DNA of 52,703 bases, taken from contig NZ_LNQV01000030.1 in NCBI RefSeq assembly GCF_001515305.1, positions 1 through 52,703 on the forward strand, read 5' to 3'. Under the pieces are notes generated by a model that saw nothing but the letters and a program-made list of their open reading frames with translations, did no database searches and was not told the DNA's origin. Position 1 is the stretch's first letter. Every line of letters begins with the position of its first letter. The stretch is from Aquitalea pelogenes. GTDB taxonomy: Bacteria; Pseudomonadota; Gammaproteobacteria; Burkholderiales; Chromobacteriaceae. Both the position numbers and the translations under genes were made by a program. This document shows positions 40,075-49,796 of this stretch, piece after piece.

Positions 40075-40193
40075 CAGGGCTGTCCCCGCAGGTGGGTGGG
40101 ATGGCGACTGTTCCATCATAGGCAAGCCTGCAGACCGGGTCATGGCCGGGCGGTAGCCATGCCGGCGGGCGGGGGGCGTGCTAACATTTCGCC

Positions 40194-40910
40194 ATGGAAC
40201 TCTACAGATTATTGCAACAGCAGGGCTTCGGCAGCCGCAAGGAATGCCGCAAGCTGGTGGAATACGGTTTGGTGGAAATCAATGGCGAAGTGGCCGAGGA
40301 CTACCGCCAGGAATACCTGCCCGCCGACATCGAAGAACTGGTGGTCGATGGCGAACCGTGGCCATTGCAGGATGGCGCCATTTATATCCTGCTGCACAAG
40401 CCGGATGGCTATGAAACCTCGCACAAGCCCATGCACCATCCCAGTGTGTATACCTTGCTGCCCTGGCAATTTGGCAATCTGGGCATATCAGCAGTCGGAC
40501 GACTGGACGTCGACACGACCGGCCTGCTGCTGCTGACCAATGACGGCCAGTTTGTGCATGCCCTGAGCTCGCCCAAGCGCCATGTGCCCAAGTGCTATGA
40601 AGTAACCCTCAAACATCCGGTGGTGGACGATCTGGTACGGCATCTGCTGGCCGGGGTGTTTCTCAAGGACGACAACGAAAAGATTGCGGCAGACCAGGTC
40701 GAGGTGGTCGATGAAATCACCATCCGCATGACCATCACCCAGGGCAAATATCATCAGGTGAAGCGCATGGTGGCTGCGGCAGGTAACCGGGTAATGGATT
40801 TGCACCGCCTGAGCGTGGGTTCAGTCGTGTTGGGTGATCTGGACGAAGGGCAGTGGCGCTACCTGGAAGCGGATGAACTGGCCAGTTTCGGCTTTGGTCC
40901 AGACAAATAG
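40194..40910 (+). CDS. rsuA: 16S rRNA pseudouridine-516 synthase
   Basis: 238 residues. An S4-like RNA-binding start (MELYRLLQQQGFGSRKECRKLV) precedes the synthase domain. The catalytic Asp is D105 in AVGRLDVDTTGLLLLTND; later YEVTLKHP and GKYHQVKRMVAAAGNRV match RsuA. It modifies U516 in 16S rRNA. It converges with a rhodanese gene 18 bp away. Confidence 0.93.
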   Translation: MELYRLLQQQGFGSRKECRKLVEYGLVEINGEVAEDYRQEYLPADIEELVVDGEPWPLQDGAIYILLHKPDGYETSHKPMHHPSVYTLLPWQFGNLGISAVGRLDVDTTGLLLLTNDGQFVHALSSPKRHVPKCYEVTLKHPVVDDLVRHLLAGVFLKDDNEKIAADQVEVVDEITIRMTITQGKYHQVKRMVAAAGNRVMDLHRLSVGSVVLGDLDEGQWRYLEADELASFGFGPDK

Positions 40911-40928
40911 GTTCAACAACGCGCGCAT

Positions 40929-41264
40929 TTACAACAGCTGGTGCAGCTTCTGCATGGCTTCGTGCATGCCGCTGACACTCTCGATATGGGTGTAGCCAAG
41001 GCTGCGCAAGCGGGCGGCGGCCAGCTTGGCGCGCTCGCCGGTGCGGCAATACAGGGTGAACGGGGTTTCCGGTGTCGGAATGGTGCTGGCAGCCTGTTGT
41101 TCCAGCTGCTCCAGCGGGAGTGAACGTGCGCCCGGAATATGCTCGGCATGAAACTCCTCGCTCGAGCTGACATCAATCACCAGTCTGCTGGAGCCGCTCA
41201 GCAAGCGGTGTGCGAATGCCGCAGCAGTCACGCCACCAAGCAGTGCACCAAATAGATGTTTCAT
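40929..41264 (-). CDS. Membrane-anchored rhodanese
   Basis: 111 residues. A hydrophobic N-terminus (HLFGALLGGVTAAAFAHRLLSG) is an anchor or signal. The single rhodanese domain has LVIDVSSSEEFHAEHIPGA. The persulfide Cys is C73 in LYCRTGERA, and the family end GMHEAMQKL is present. It probably handles sulfane sulfur at the membrane or periplasm. Confidence 0.92.
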   Translation of the reverse strand: MKHLFGALLGGVTAAAFAHRLLSGSSRLVIDVSSSEEFHAEHIPGARSLPLEQLEQQAASTIPTPETPFTLYCRTGERAKLAAARLRSLGYTHIESVSGMHEAMQKLHQLL

Positions 41265-41432
41265 GATCTTGCCTGTCTCCTGACCGTGCTATCTGAACAG
41301 CAGGCACGTTCTTGTTCCATATTGCAGTTTTGCATGCCTTTGCCATAAAGCGCATTGTGGCAATTACCTAGTCAGCACTTTATTTCAAACGCCTGTTTTT
41401 TCTGCATGCACAGGGCGTGCGCAGTGTCAGGC

Positions 41433-41492
41433 CCAACTCCCAAGCCAACTCCCAAGCCAACTCCCAAGCCAACTCCCAAGCCAACTCCCAAG
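41433..41492. repeat. 12-bp tandem repeat, five perfect copies
   Basis: CCAACTCCCAAG repeats five times without change. The period is a multiple of 3 and, read on plus, would give PTPK units, but no credible gene carries it. Confidence 0.95.
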
Positions 41493-41729
41493 CTGACTTT
41501 TGAGCCCCTGTTCCTGTGTATGCCAATTTTCCGGCTGGCCTGCCCGGCCTATTGCGCTGGCCTGGTGTTTTTGGGCACCCGTCTTCCCGGCCAATTGCTG
41601 AGTGATACCTGTCTGATTCTGGAATTCCCTGTTTTGTTGCTACATATTCATGGCGAGTTTTTCCGTATTTTTTGGATGAAAAAATCTATCAAGATCAATT
41701 TTGTTATTTATGTAATGGAATACATGAAA

Positions 41730-41743
41730 TATTTACGTAAATA
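41730..41743. promoter_or_regulatory. 14-bp palindrome in A+T-rich patch
   Basis: TATTTACGTAAATA is a perfect palindrome 230 bp upstream of dps in a low-G+C patch. It could be a dimeric regulator site. No known consensus was assigned. Confidence 0.35.
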
Positions 41744-41972
41744 CGGATGTTTCTGGTGTCGTAGAGGAACGGATCGGGATAGGGTTTACGCATCGCTATG
41801 GATGGCAGGTCTGCTGCCGGGGCGGCCAGGTGAAGAGGAGAAGTGGGTGGTTGGGAAAATTCGCCCATTCAATCAGAAAAGCAGGCTTGCCCGGAGGGAG
41901 TGAGAAAAATAGCTTCTCACAAGCAGCGTAAGCCACTGGATGCTGTCCCATTTTCTGAGGAGATGTCCTGTC

Positions 41973-42496
41973 ATGACCCAAGCAACACACACACCGGCCC
42001 TGCATGCCCATCCCGATGCCGCCTTGCATACCCCCAGCGACCTGGGTTCAACGGCTTCCCGCGACATCAGCGCCGCCTTGAACGGCTTGCTGCAGATGCC
42101 TTTGCGCTTTACCTGAAAACAAAGAACTTCCACTGGCATGTCAGTGGGCCGCATTTCCGCGATTACCATTTGCTGCTGGATGAGCAGGGCGATCAGCTAT
42201 ATGCGATGACCGACCCACTGGCGGAGCGGGTGCGCAAGGTGGGTGGCACGACATTGCGCTCGATCGGCCACATTGCACGTCAGCAACGCATCAAGGATAA
42301 CGATGCTGTTTATGTCACACCGGAAGATATGCTGGCGGAACTGCGCGAGGATAATGCAGCCCTGGCTGGCAGGCTGCGTGAGGCACATGCGGTATGCGAG
42401 GAGCACCGCGATATCGCGGCGGCCAGCCTGATTGAGAACTGGCTGGATGAAACCGAGCGCCGTTGCTGGTTCCTGTTTGAGGCCGGGCGACGCTAA
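41973..42496 (+). pseudogene. dps: Dps-type DNA-protecting ferritin, broken by a single-base deletion
   Basis: The start MTQATHTPALHAHPDAALHT lies at ATG 41973, preceded by GAGGAG. The sense continues in another frame as ADAFALYLKTKNFHWHVSGPHFRDYHLLLDEQGDQL to 42496. One missing G near 42091 (CTG-G-CAG) joins them as ALNGLLADAFA, giving ~174 residues, the usual size. FHWHVSGPHF and DEQ supply ferroxidase ligands. A terminator follows. A working dps is expected, so an error in the sequence is likely. Confidence 0.88.
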
Positions 42497-42514
42497 CAGC
42501 GCAGGCAGAATGAA

Positions 42515-42536
42515 AAACAGCCCGTCAGGGCTGTTT
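42515..42536 (+). terminator. dps terminator
   Basis: AAACAGCCC, loop GTCA, GGGCTGTTT forms a 9-bp stem 18 bp after the dps stop. Confidence 0.8.
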
Positions 42537-42599
42537 CTGATTGTCGACCAGGCTATTGTGCTTACCGTATGGAAAGCCAGGCTGCCTTGTGCAACTGGC

Positions 42600-42713
42600 T
42601 TCAGCTTCTCCCATCTTCATCAATTGGCAATGGCAGTGGGATGGGGCGGACAGATGGTCAGGCTGTGAAATCAGGCGCTTGGCAGGAGAGCCCGGCTTTG
42701 CCGGGCCCTGTGC
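42600..42713 (-). repeat. Structured intergenic repeat family, copy 3 (divergent)
   Basis: On the minus strand this begins GGGCCCGGCAAAGCCGGGC and continues with CCAAGC, a CAGCCT block and a CCATC...CCCC block, all present in the copies at 14587-14719 and 52006-52142. It starts 32 bp after the MCP stop at 42745, on the same strand as the gene. Confidence 0.55.
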
Positions 42714-42744
42714 AATCGAGGCAGAATACTGCGCAGCCGCCTGC

Positions 42745-44175
42745 TCAATGCAGATGTTTCTCTTCCACCATGCGGTCCAGTAACTGCAGGATCTGGGCAC
42801 TATCCTGTTCCAGCACCCGCATGTGCTGGATGATGGCGTCTTCGTCCAGCGTCTGCTTGTTGCTGGCGGTGGACAGCGCCAGTTCAACGCCTTTGCCGAC
42901 ACGTTCATCCGCTGGTGCCAGCTGACCGAAGGCGCGGGTCGCGCCGAAGCTGTTCCGGCCTTCGCCCTGACACCAGGATGTCAGATCATTACTCAGTGGC
43001 AGCCCGGCACCTTCTTCAATGGCGTGATAGGCCATTTGCTTGTACATGACGTGGCCGACTTTTTGCAGCGATACCTGCGACATGTCGCGCACCCGCTGGA
43101 CTTGTCCCAGCACGGTATCGGACTGTTCCGCGAGGGTGGCAAAACGCTGGTGGAAGGTTTCTACCGAAGCCTTGACTTCAGCGGCTACCGTGCCGGCTTC
43201 ACTGGCACGGGCATGCATGTCGCTGATGCGGCTGGACAGGCTGCCCAGCACCGACTGTACCCGGTGCGCGGTGTCCTTGCTGCGTTCGGCCAGCTTGCGT
43301 ACTTCATCAGCCACCACGGCAAAGCCGCGTCCCATTTCGCCGGCGCGGGCCGCTTCAATGGCGGCATTCAGCGCCAGCAGATTGGTCTGGTCGGCAATGG
43401 CGGAAATGGCCGCCAGCGAGGATTCAATGCCCGTCCACTCCTGAGCAAGCGCGGTGCTGGCTTCGTTCATGCTGACCACGCTGCCGGCAATCGTATCCAT
43501 ATGACCGGTCAGCAAGGTGGCACTTTCCAGGCTGTCACGCGAGGTACTGGCCGTGTCGCGGGTGATGCTGGAGACCTGATCCATGGCGGTACTGATCTGG
43601 GTGAGATCGTTCTGATTGCTGGCCAGGTTGTGACGCAGATGCGGGTTGTTCAGGGCAGCCAGCTGGGAGGACAGGCGATTCTTGCGGATGTAACCGTCGT
43701 TGTCCGCCATGGCCTGGATGGCGCTGTCCACATTCTGCAGCGATTCGGCAAACATGCCAGGCAGGCCCTGGCTGAGCGGACGCCGGCTGTAGTCGTTCTC
43801 ACTGACGCGACGGAAGCTGGTATTGATTTCCTTGAAATAGGTTTCCACCAGATCAAGAAAATCGTTCAGCTCCCAGGCCACCAGGCCGACTTCACCCATG
43901 TCGCGGGTGCGCGAGGCGCGATGGTGCAATTCGCCATCACAGGCATAACCCAGTTGTTCGTGCAGGGTGTTCAGCACGGTAAAAATGCGCCCGCTGCCCA
44001 GCCAGATCATGCCCGAGAGCAGTAGCGACAACAAAACCAGGAACACTTCTACCGCCAGCCGCCAGCTATCGGGCAGCAGCAAGGATGCCAGTACGGTGCA
44101 GATGGTGAGTACATTGAAGCCAATCAGCCAGAAGCCCAGCCGGGTTCGCAAGAAGGGTGAGGTGCGGCGGGCCAT
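42745..44175 (-). CDS. Methyl-accepting chemotaxis protein; transducer half of a split Aer
   Basis: 476 residues. Two adjacent N-terminal helices (~13-60) with no periplasmic domain, as in Aer, then a HAMP-like linker and the signalling domain. The conserved tip is [36 protein letters not shown]-terminal segment ([24 protein letters not shown]) resembles the CZB domain, but most zinc ligands are missing. The start overlaps the upstream PAS gene by one base (TGATG), so the two are coupled. Together they look like Aer in two pieces, sensing redox via the partner. Confidence 0.88.
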   Translation of the reverse strand: MARRTSPFLRTRLGFWLIGFNVLTICTVLASLLLPDSWRLAVEVFLVLLSLLLSGMIWLGSGRIFTVLNTLHEQLGYACDGELHHRASRTRDMGEVGLVAWELNDFLDLVETYFKEINTSFRRVSENDYSRRPLSQGLPGMFAESLQNVDSAIQAMADNDGYIRKNRLSSQLAALNNPHLRHNLASNQNDLTQISTAMDQVSSITRDTASTSRDSLESATLLTGHMDTIAGSVVSMNEASTALAQEWTGIESSLAAISAIADQTNLLALNAAIEAARAGEMGRGFAVVADEVRKLAERSKDTAHRVQSVLGSLSSRISDMHARASEAGTVAAEVKASVETFHQRFATLAEQSDTVLGQVQRVRDMSQVSLQKVGHVMYKQMAYHAIEEGAGLPLSNDLTSWCQGEGRNSFGATRAFGQLAPADERVGKGVELALSTASNKQTLDEDAIIQHMRVLEQDSAQILQLLDRMVEEKHLH

Positions 44176-44729
44176 CAGGCAGACCTCCCGGTGGAAAGGT
44201 GAGGGTCCAGCAAGGACAGCACAAAGCTTTCATAGCTGTGGCCCTGCTTGTCCAGTTCGGCCAGCAGCCATTCCATGGAGGCGTCCGGTGCGCTCGCCTT
44301 GTTCAGTGTGCTTTCCAGCTGGCACATACGGGCGTAAATGGGAATCACGGTTTCCACTGCGCGCCGGCCGGGCGGACGCCGTACCGAGAAATAACCTTCC
44401 AGCTTGTTCTTGCTGTCGTAGTCCGGCGTGACATTGGCCAGCACCCAGTAGTAATTGCCGCTGGCGGTATAGTTTTTGACCACGCCGAAAAACTCGCGCC
44501 CGGCTTGCAGGGTTTTCCACATCAGCCGGTATACACCGCGTGGCATGTCCGGGTGTCGAATCAGATTGTGTGGCTTGCCCAGGAGCTCGCTTTCCGGATA
44601 TTCGGCCAGCTGCATGAAGACGCGGTTGGCATAGGTAATGTGGCCGGTGCTGTCCGTCTTGGTGACAATCAGCTCATCTTCCTTCAATTGCACTTCCCGG
44701 CTTTGGGATGGGTGGATCTGGCTCGCCAT
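44175..44729 (-). CDS. Aer-type PAS sensor protein
   Basis: 184 residues from the ATG at 44729; the ATG at 44744 is possible. The PAS fold carries the FAD-binding Aer signatures [32 protein letters not shown] and [12 protein letters not shown]. No membrane helix or signalling domain follows; those are in the next gene, which begins on its last base. Such a PAS/transducer pair resembles Campylobacter CetB-CetA. It probably binds FAD and reports redox or oxygen state. Confidence 0.88.
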   Translation of the reverse strand: MASQIHPSQSREVQLKEDELIVTKTDSTGHITYANRVFMQLAEYPESELLGKPHNLIRHPDMPRGVYRLMWKTLQAGREFFGVVKNYTASGNYYWVLANVTPDYDSKNKLEGYFSVRRPPGRRAVETVIPIYARMCQLESTLNKASAPDASMEWLLAELDKQGHSYESFVLSLLDPHLSTGRSA

Positions 44730-44866
44730 GGTGGGCTTCCGCATAGATATCCGTGCTGGATATGTCGATTAAGTAGAGTTCTTGGTAACTTTACTTAGTC
44801 ATGCCGAAATTTTTCATGACAGCGATCAGGTTTTTCCAATCTTTTGACCAGAAAACAGTTGTGCGG

Positions 44867-45547
44867 TCAGAGATCCGCCCACATGCGCAGCAAGTTGTGA
44901 TAACTGGCAGTCAGGGTCACCAGTTCCTTGGTGTCGCCGTGCTGCTGGCGCAGCTGTGAAATGGCCATGTCCATGTCAAACAGCAGGCTGCGTTTGGTGT
45001 CGTCCCGGATCATGCTTTGGGTCCAGAAAAACGAGGCAATGCGCGCGCCGCGGGTAACCGGTTCAACGCGGTGCAGGCTGGTGGAGGGGTAGAGCACCAT
45101 GTCGCCGGCAGGCAGCTTCACACTGTGCAGGCCATAGGTATCTTCCACCACCAGTTCCCCGCCGTCGTATTCATCCGGCTGGCTGAAGAACAGGGTGCAG
45201 GACACATCGGTGCGCACCCAGCTCTGGTCGAAGGGGTGGCTGCGCACCGCATTGTCCACATGATTGCCAAAGTCCATGCCGCCCTGATAGCAGTTGAACA
45301 GAGGGGGAAATACGGTTTTGGGCAGAGCTGCTGAAAAAAACAGCGCATTGCGTTTGAGCGCTGCTTCCACCATGGCTTGCAGCTCGCGGGCAATGTCCAG
45401 GTGCTGGGGCAGTTGCAGATTGCGTTTGACCTGGGCGGACTGGCTGCCCGCGGTGATGCGGCCATCGGCCCAGTCGGCCTGGGAGAGCAGCATGCGGCCA
45501 TGGGCCAGTTCTTCGGGGGTAAGGACGTCGGGGATGTGAAGCAGCAT
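44867..45547 (-). CDS. piuC: Fe(II)/2-oxoglutarate dioxygenase, PiuC/YbiX type
   Basis: 226 residues of the prolyl-hydroxylase-like PKHD family. Iron ligands H96 and D98 in FGNHVDNAV and H159 in TSLHRVEP; 2-oxoglutarate contact R169 ([10 protein letters not shown]). The N-terminus [14 protein letters not shown] and the C-terminal LLRMWADL fit PiuC. It lies downstream of a catecholate siderophore receptor, a typical setting, and is probably iron-regulated. Its exact substrate is unknown. Confidence 0.93.
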   Translation of the reverse strand: MLLHIPDVLTPEELAHGRMLLSQADWADGRITAGSQSAQVKRNLQLPQHLDIARELQAMVEAALKRNALFFSAALPKTVFPPLFNCYQGGMDFGNHVDNAVRSHPFDQSWVRTDVSCTLFFSQPDEYDGGELVVEDTYGLHSVKLPAGDMVLYPSTSLHRVEPVTRGARIASFFWTQSMIRDDTKRSLLFDMDMAISQLRQQHGDTKELVTLTASYHNLLRMWADL

Positions 45548-45587
45548 GGGTTTGACTCCGCGTGTACCGGGCGCTGTCTGACGACAA

Positions 45588-45622
45588 AAGCGCTGGCGCC
45601 GGTCAGGTAGAAAAGCGCCAGC
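45588..45622 (-). terminator. Hairpin after the siderophore-receptor gene
   Basis: On minus, GCTGGCGC ... GCGCCAGC (arms at 45615-45622 and 45592-45599, 15-base loop) is followed by GCTTTTGTC. It lies 29 bp past the receptor stop, before piuC. Confidence 0.5.
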
Positions 45623-45650
45623 CGCAGTGAGGCGCGGCCGGCGCAGAGGC

Positions 45651-47809
45651 TTAGTATTTCAGGCCGATGGTCAGCTGTGCTTCGCGTGGGGTACCCACGG
45701 TGGCATGGCCGGTATAGGCACCGTCGTAGTAGGTCTTGTTGCCCAGGTTGTTCAGGTTCAACTGCAGGCGGTAATGCTTGGTTTCATAACTGAGCATGGC
45801 ATTGGCCACCGTGTAGGACGGCAGATACAAGGTGTTGGTCTCGTTGGCATAGCGCTTGCCCACGTAGGTGGCACCAATGCCGCCGGTAATCTGGTCGGTC
45901 AACTTGTAGGTGGTCCAGATATTGCCGGTGGCACGCGGTGTGTAGCGTGGCATCTTGCCAGTGGTGCTGTTCAGGCCGGGTGCGGCTTTGTCGATCTTGG
46001 AATCCATGAAGGTGACACCGGCAAAGATTTCCCAGCGCTCGGTCAGGCGGCCGCTGCCTTCCAGTTCAATCCCGTTGGTGTGCCGCTTGCCGGACAAGGT
46101 GACCAGCGTGGTGTCGTCCGGGTCGGTATTGCGCTCGTTGGTTTTTTCAATGCGGAACAGTGCCGCACGCAGGCTGGCATCGCCATCCAGCAAGTCCCAC
46201 TTGGCACCCAGCTCGATATTGCGGTTCTTTTCCGGGTCTACCTTGGCGGTAGCCTTGTCCAGCGAATAGGTTTCGCCAGAGGGGTTGAACGAGGTGCCGT
46301 AGCTGAAGTAGTAGGACTGGGCCATGTCCGGCTGCCAGATCAGGCCGCTGCGCCAGCTCCACACATTATCCGTGCGCGACAGGTCGTAGGTGTTGCTGCT
46401 GTTCACGCTGCCGTTGGAATTGAAGCCGCGCACATTGTAATCCCCCTCGAAGCGGTCAAACCGTGCACCCAGCACCGCTTTCCACTGCCGGGTCAGTTCG
46501 ATGGTGTCCATGCCGTACAGGGCAATGTCGCTGGCCTGGAACTTGGTATTGCTGCTGCGATAGCGGGCCGCGTTGTAGGCGGTGGAGGATACCGGGTTGC
46601 CAATGGTGGTGGTGGGCAGGGTATTGAGCAGGGCGTAACGGCTGGTGTCAGACAGCTCGTAAGTCAGTTCCAGCCCGGTCAGCAGGGTGTGGCGAATGTC
46701 ACCCGTAGCAAAGCGGGTGGTCAGGTCGGTCTGGTTGTTGACGGACTGGTCCACTCCGTCGCGCATTGGCTTGCTGCGGCGCATCAGGCCGGTGGCACTG
46801 GTGTCGCTACTGGCCAGGCGTGGCGCGGTGGGGCTGACATCACGCCAGAAGCGGTTATAGCGCAACTGGTTGCTCAGCTCGGTGCCATTGCCAAAATCGT
46901 GGGTGACTTTGGCGGTGACGATATCAGCGCTGGTCTTTTCGTAGTCACTGTCAAACCGTAGAACTTGCTGCGATCCACGCTCAAGGGTTGGCGTGTGACC
47001 GAGTTGTACGGCACGCCGTAGTCCGGCACATTGTTTTCTTCCTGATGCATGTAGGACAGCACCACGGTGGTGGGCTCTCCCAGGCCAAATGCGACGGAAG
47101 GCGCAATGCCCCAGCGCTCGTTTTTGGCTGCACCGCGGTCGCTGCCGTCGTGCGTGTCCATCAGGTTCAGCCGTACTGCAGAGTGATCGCCGGTCATCTG
47201 GTTGATGTCGGCCGTCACGCGCTGGTAGTCATTGGTGCCGATGGTGAGGTCGCCCTCCAGCTTGCTACCCAGATACGGCGATTTGCTGACCTGATTCACC
47301 ACCCCGCCGGTGGAACCACGGCCAAACAGCATGGAACTGGCACCCTTCAGGACTTCCACCTTTTCGTCGTTGAAGGCATCGCGGTTGTACTGGCCGATGT
47401 CACGCATGCCGTCGCGATAGGTATCGGTGGCGGCGGAGAAGCCGCGAATCACCACCTGGTCGCCACTGCGGCCGCCTTCACCCGCTGCAAAGGTGATGCC
47501 CGGCACGTTGCGCAGCGCATCCTTGAGCGTGGCCACGCCCTGGTCCTGCATCAGTTGCTGGTTTACCACGGTGATGGATTGCGGAATGTCACGCAGCTGC
47601 TGCTTGGTTTTGCCAATGCTGGTGGTTTCCGTCTTGTAGGTGTCGCGTACCGGGGCCTCGCCCTCCACGGTAACCGTCTCCAGGGTCTGGCCGGTTTCTG
47701 CCGCCAGTGCCAGGCTGGGGCTCAGTGCCACCGCCAGCATGCCGACTGCCACGCGTGTGGGCAGCTTGCGCTGCGCAAGGTGAGGCGATTGTTGCAAGCT
47801 TTGTTTCAT
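45651..47809 (-). pseudogene. TonB-dependent catecholate siderophore receptor, broken by a single-base deletion
   Basis: Restored length is ~719 residues. The signal peptide is in MKQSLQQ...LSPSLALAAE, then the plug with IPQSITVVNQQLMQDQG and LFGRGSTGGVVNQVSK. The barrel ends with a C-terminal LKY motif. The sense breaks near 46952: the left part ends FYGL, and the right part resumes in another frame as DSDYEKTSADIVTAKVTHDFG. Restoring one G (TTG-G-ACA) joins them. FiuA/Fiu-like. The neighbours piuC and tonB support iron uptake. Read error or true lesion. Confidence 0.88.
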
Positions 47810-47949
47810 TTAATCCTCTTTTATTGTGTGCCAATCACAGAAAGCAACTGCAGAAAGCAAAGTCCCGGTCTGCGCATGGGCGTGACGCAGCCGTTCCCGC
47901 ATGCTGAGTGGGCAGCATGGGGTGCAGCAGACAAGGACAGGGGAGTACA

Positions 47950-47985
47950 ACAACCGGTCAGCCACCCCCGTGACGGGCCGGTTGT
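47950..47985 (-). terminator. Inverted repeat after exbD
   Basis: ACAACCGG (47950-47957) and CCGGTTGT (47978-47985) form 8-bp arms enclosing a further CCCGT/ACGGG stem. It is 22 bp past the exbD stop on the minus strand, before the receptor gene. No T-run. Confidence 0.4.
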
Positions 47986-48006
47986 CAGGACAGCGGTGGG
48001 TGGCGG

Positions 48007-48416
48007 CTAGGGCGCTTCGGTCAGAAAGCCGATGCGGCTGATGCCGTTTTGCTGGGCGTGGCCAGCGTGGTGGCCACCAGCTCGTAGCGCACGCTCTTGT
48101 CGGCGCGCAAGTTCAGTTCCACCTTGGGGTTGGATTGCACGGCAGCGGCAAAGCGGGCGGCCAGGGCACTCTGGCTGACCGGCTGGTCATTCCAGAACAA
48201 GGCACCGGCGGCATTGATGGACAGGCGGATCTGCTCCGGCTTGTCCTGATGTGCCGCGGCGGCAGCCTGGGGCAGGTCCAGCTTCACGCTATTGGTCAGC
48301 AGCGGCGCGGTAATGATGAATACCACCAGCAGCACCAGCATCACATCCACCAGTGGGGTGGTGTTGATCTCGGCCATGGGTGCGCCGGGCCCTTTGTCGA
48401 AACTACCGAATGCCAT
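48007..48416 (-). pseudogene. exbD: ExbD energy-transduction protein, frameshifted near its end
   Basis: The single helix (PLVDVMLVLLVVFIITAPLLT) and periplasmic domain are intact. In the frame as given the protein ends prematurely at 48021 as TPSKTASAASAF. Restoring one base near 48057 gives the usual tail QQNGISRIGFLTEAP ending at TAG 48007, ~136 residues. So only the last ~16 residues are affected. Third gene of tonB-exbB-exbD; its start overlaps exbB by 14 bp. Confidence 0.88.
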
Positions 48417-49080
48417 GGCCAGACTCCGGCTGGGTCAGCAACTGGGCGTGCAGGTCATGGGCAAAATGGTCCAGCTGCTGCGACAGTACCCGTTGCGTAC
48501 GGGTAAACGTGTTGTAAGCCAATACCGCGGGAATGGCGGCTGCCAGGCCTGCCGCAGTGGCAATCAGCGCTTCACCGATGGGGCCGGCCACCGTGGCAAT
48601 GCTCACCTGGCCTGCGGTGCCGATATTCACCAGCGCGTGGTAAATCCCCCATACCGTGCCAAACAGGCCGATGAACGGCGCAGTCGAACCGACGGATGCC
48701 AGCACGGTCATGCCGCTTTCCTGACGGGCATTTTCCTGTGCCAGTGCCTTGCGGATGGCGCGGGTGACAAACTCGTTCAGATCGCAGGCCTTGCCCAGAG
48801 AACGTTCGGCATGCTGCTGGTGATGGCGCAGCGCGGCCAGGCCTTCACGGGTGATATGCGCCATCGGCGCGGTGGAGTCAGCCAGTGCCTGTTCGGCGCT
48901 CGACCAGTCCGGCGCATCCCACAACGCGGCTTCCGCCTGACGGTTGGCGCGTCGCAGGCGGTAAGTCTGCACCCCGCGCTGCAAAATGAGCGACCAGGTT
49001 GCAATAGACATGAGAATGAGAATCATGAACGTCGTGCTCAGCACAACGTCCCCTTGTTGAAAGACAGTCAGTAGCTTCAT
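48403..49080 (-). CDS. exbB: ExbB proton-channel subunit
   Basis: 225 residues. Three hydrophobic segments: TFMILILMSIATWSLIL (~15-32), TAPFIGLFGTVWGIYHAL (~130-150) and IATVAGPIGEALIATAAGLAAAIPAVLAYN (~165-195), the MotA/TolQ/ExbB core. It couples the proton gradient to TonB with ExbD. It overlaps tonB at 49077-49080 (ATGA) and exbD by 14 bp, so all three are coupled. Confidence 0.95.
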   Translation of the reverse strand: MKLLTVFQQGDVVLSTTFMILILMSIATWSLILQRGVQTYRLRRANRQAEAALWDAPDWSSAEQALADSTAPMAHITREGLAALRHHQQHAERSLGKACDLNEFVTRAIRKALAQENARQESGMTVLASVGSTAPFIGLFGTVWGIYHALVNIGTAGQVSIATVAGPIGEALIATAAGLAAAIPAVLAYNTFTRTQRVLSQQLDHFAHDLHAQLLTQPESGHGIR

Positions 49081-49787
49081 GGTTTGCGCAAGTTCTTCAG
49101 GGAAAATTCGACGGGAACAATAAAGGTATAAGGAATGGCTTCATCACCACGCTTGGCCGGAATGAATTTCCAGCCGCGTACCGCAGTCTGCGCGGCGCGG
49201 TCCAGCCGGGGAAAACCGCTGCTGTGCTCCAGCTCCACCGACACCGGCAAGCCCTGGGCGCTCACCTGCACCCGCAGGCGCACCGTGCCGGTTTCTTCCA
49301 TTTCAATGGATAGCGGCGGGTAAGTCGGCTTGGGGTTATTCAGATAGCCGCCGCGGTACAAGGGCTCCTGTACCTGTGGCGCCGGTGCGGCTGGTGTCGC
49401 CACCGCAGGTGCAGCAGCAGGTGCCGCCACATGGTTGCTTGTTTCCGCCGGGGCCGCCGACGGGCTTGGCGCGACGGACGAACGTGCGACAGGCTGCGCT
49501 GTTGGCTTGGCTGCCGTCTTGGCAACAGGCCGGGGCGTGGCCGGTTTCGCTACCGGCGTTGGCTTGCTTTGCTTGGGTGGTGTCACCGGAACCGCAGCAG
49601 AAGGCGCTGGCGCGCTGGGCGCTGCCAGGGTCATGGCCGGCAGGCTGGCCAGCTGCGGCAGGGTTACCGGAGGCGTGGTGGCCAACCAGCTTGCCAACAG
49701 CAGCAATGCCAGCCCGTGCAAGCTGCAGCTTCCCAGAAATGCCGCAGAGGGCAGTCTGTTTGCAGTAGTTTGGAGTCGGAGATTCAT
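49077..49787 (-). CDS. tonB: TonB energy-transduction protein
   Basis: 236 residues. An N-terminal anchor (~15-38) with an SxxxH motif (SCSLH) is followed by a long Pro/Ala/Lys-rich periplasmic spacer (~45-145). The C-terminal domain has YLNNPKPTYPPLSIEMEETGTVRLRVQVSAQG and ends LKNLRKP. It energises outer-membrane receptors, one of which lies nearby. First gene of the operon, with a Fur box 10 bp from its start. Confidence 0.95.
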   Translation of the reverse strand: MNLRLQTTANRLPSAAFLGSCSLHGLALLLLASWLATTPPVTLPQLASLPAMTLAAPSAPAPSAAVPVTPPKQSKPTPVAKPATPRPVAKTAAKPTAQPVARSSVAPSPSAAPAETSNHVAAPAAAPAVATPAAPAPQVQEPLYRGGYLNNPKPTYPPLSIEMEETGTVRLRVQVSAQGLPVSVELEHSSGFPRLDRAAQTAVRGWKFIPAKRGDEAIPYTFIVPVEFSLKNLRKP

Positions 49788-49796
49788 GGTAAAAAA

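Larger units (their letters stand above)
41265..41972. other. 708-bp gene-poor stretch before dps
   Basis: No convincing gene is seen in either strand. The left half has a 12-bp tandem repeat (41433-41492). The centre (about 41650-41760) is A+T-rich unlike the flanks, with a palindrome at 41730-41743. A long frame with PTPK repeats exists on plus, but it has no ribosome site and a TTG start, so I do not call it. Promoters for rhodanese and dps must lie here. Confidence 0.5.

Noticed and set aside
41433-41492. CRISPR-like array
   Set aside because: It consists of adjacent 12-bp units without spacers, so it is a simple tandem repeat.
41355-41903. 182-codon frame with PTPK repeats
   Set aside because: It starts at TTG without a ribosome site, spans a tandem repeat and an A+T-rich patch, and shows no protein-like conservation.
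44750-44840. Possible flagellar sigma-28 promoter before the PAS gene
   Set aside because: TAAAGTT is present on the minus strand, but the -10 match (ATCGACAT) is poor and the spacing to it is several bases off.
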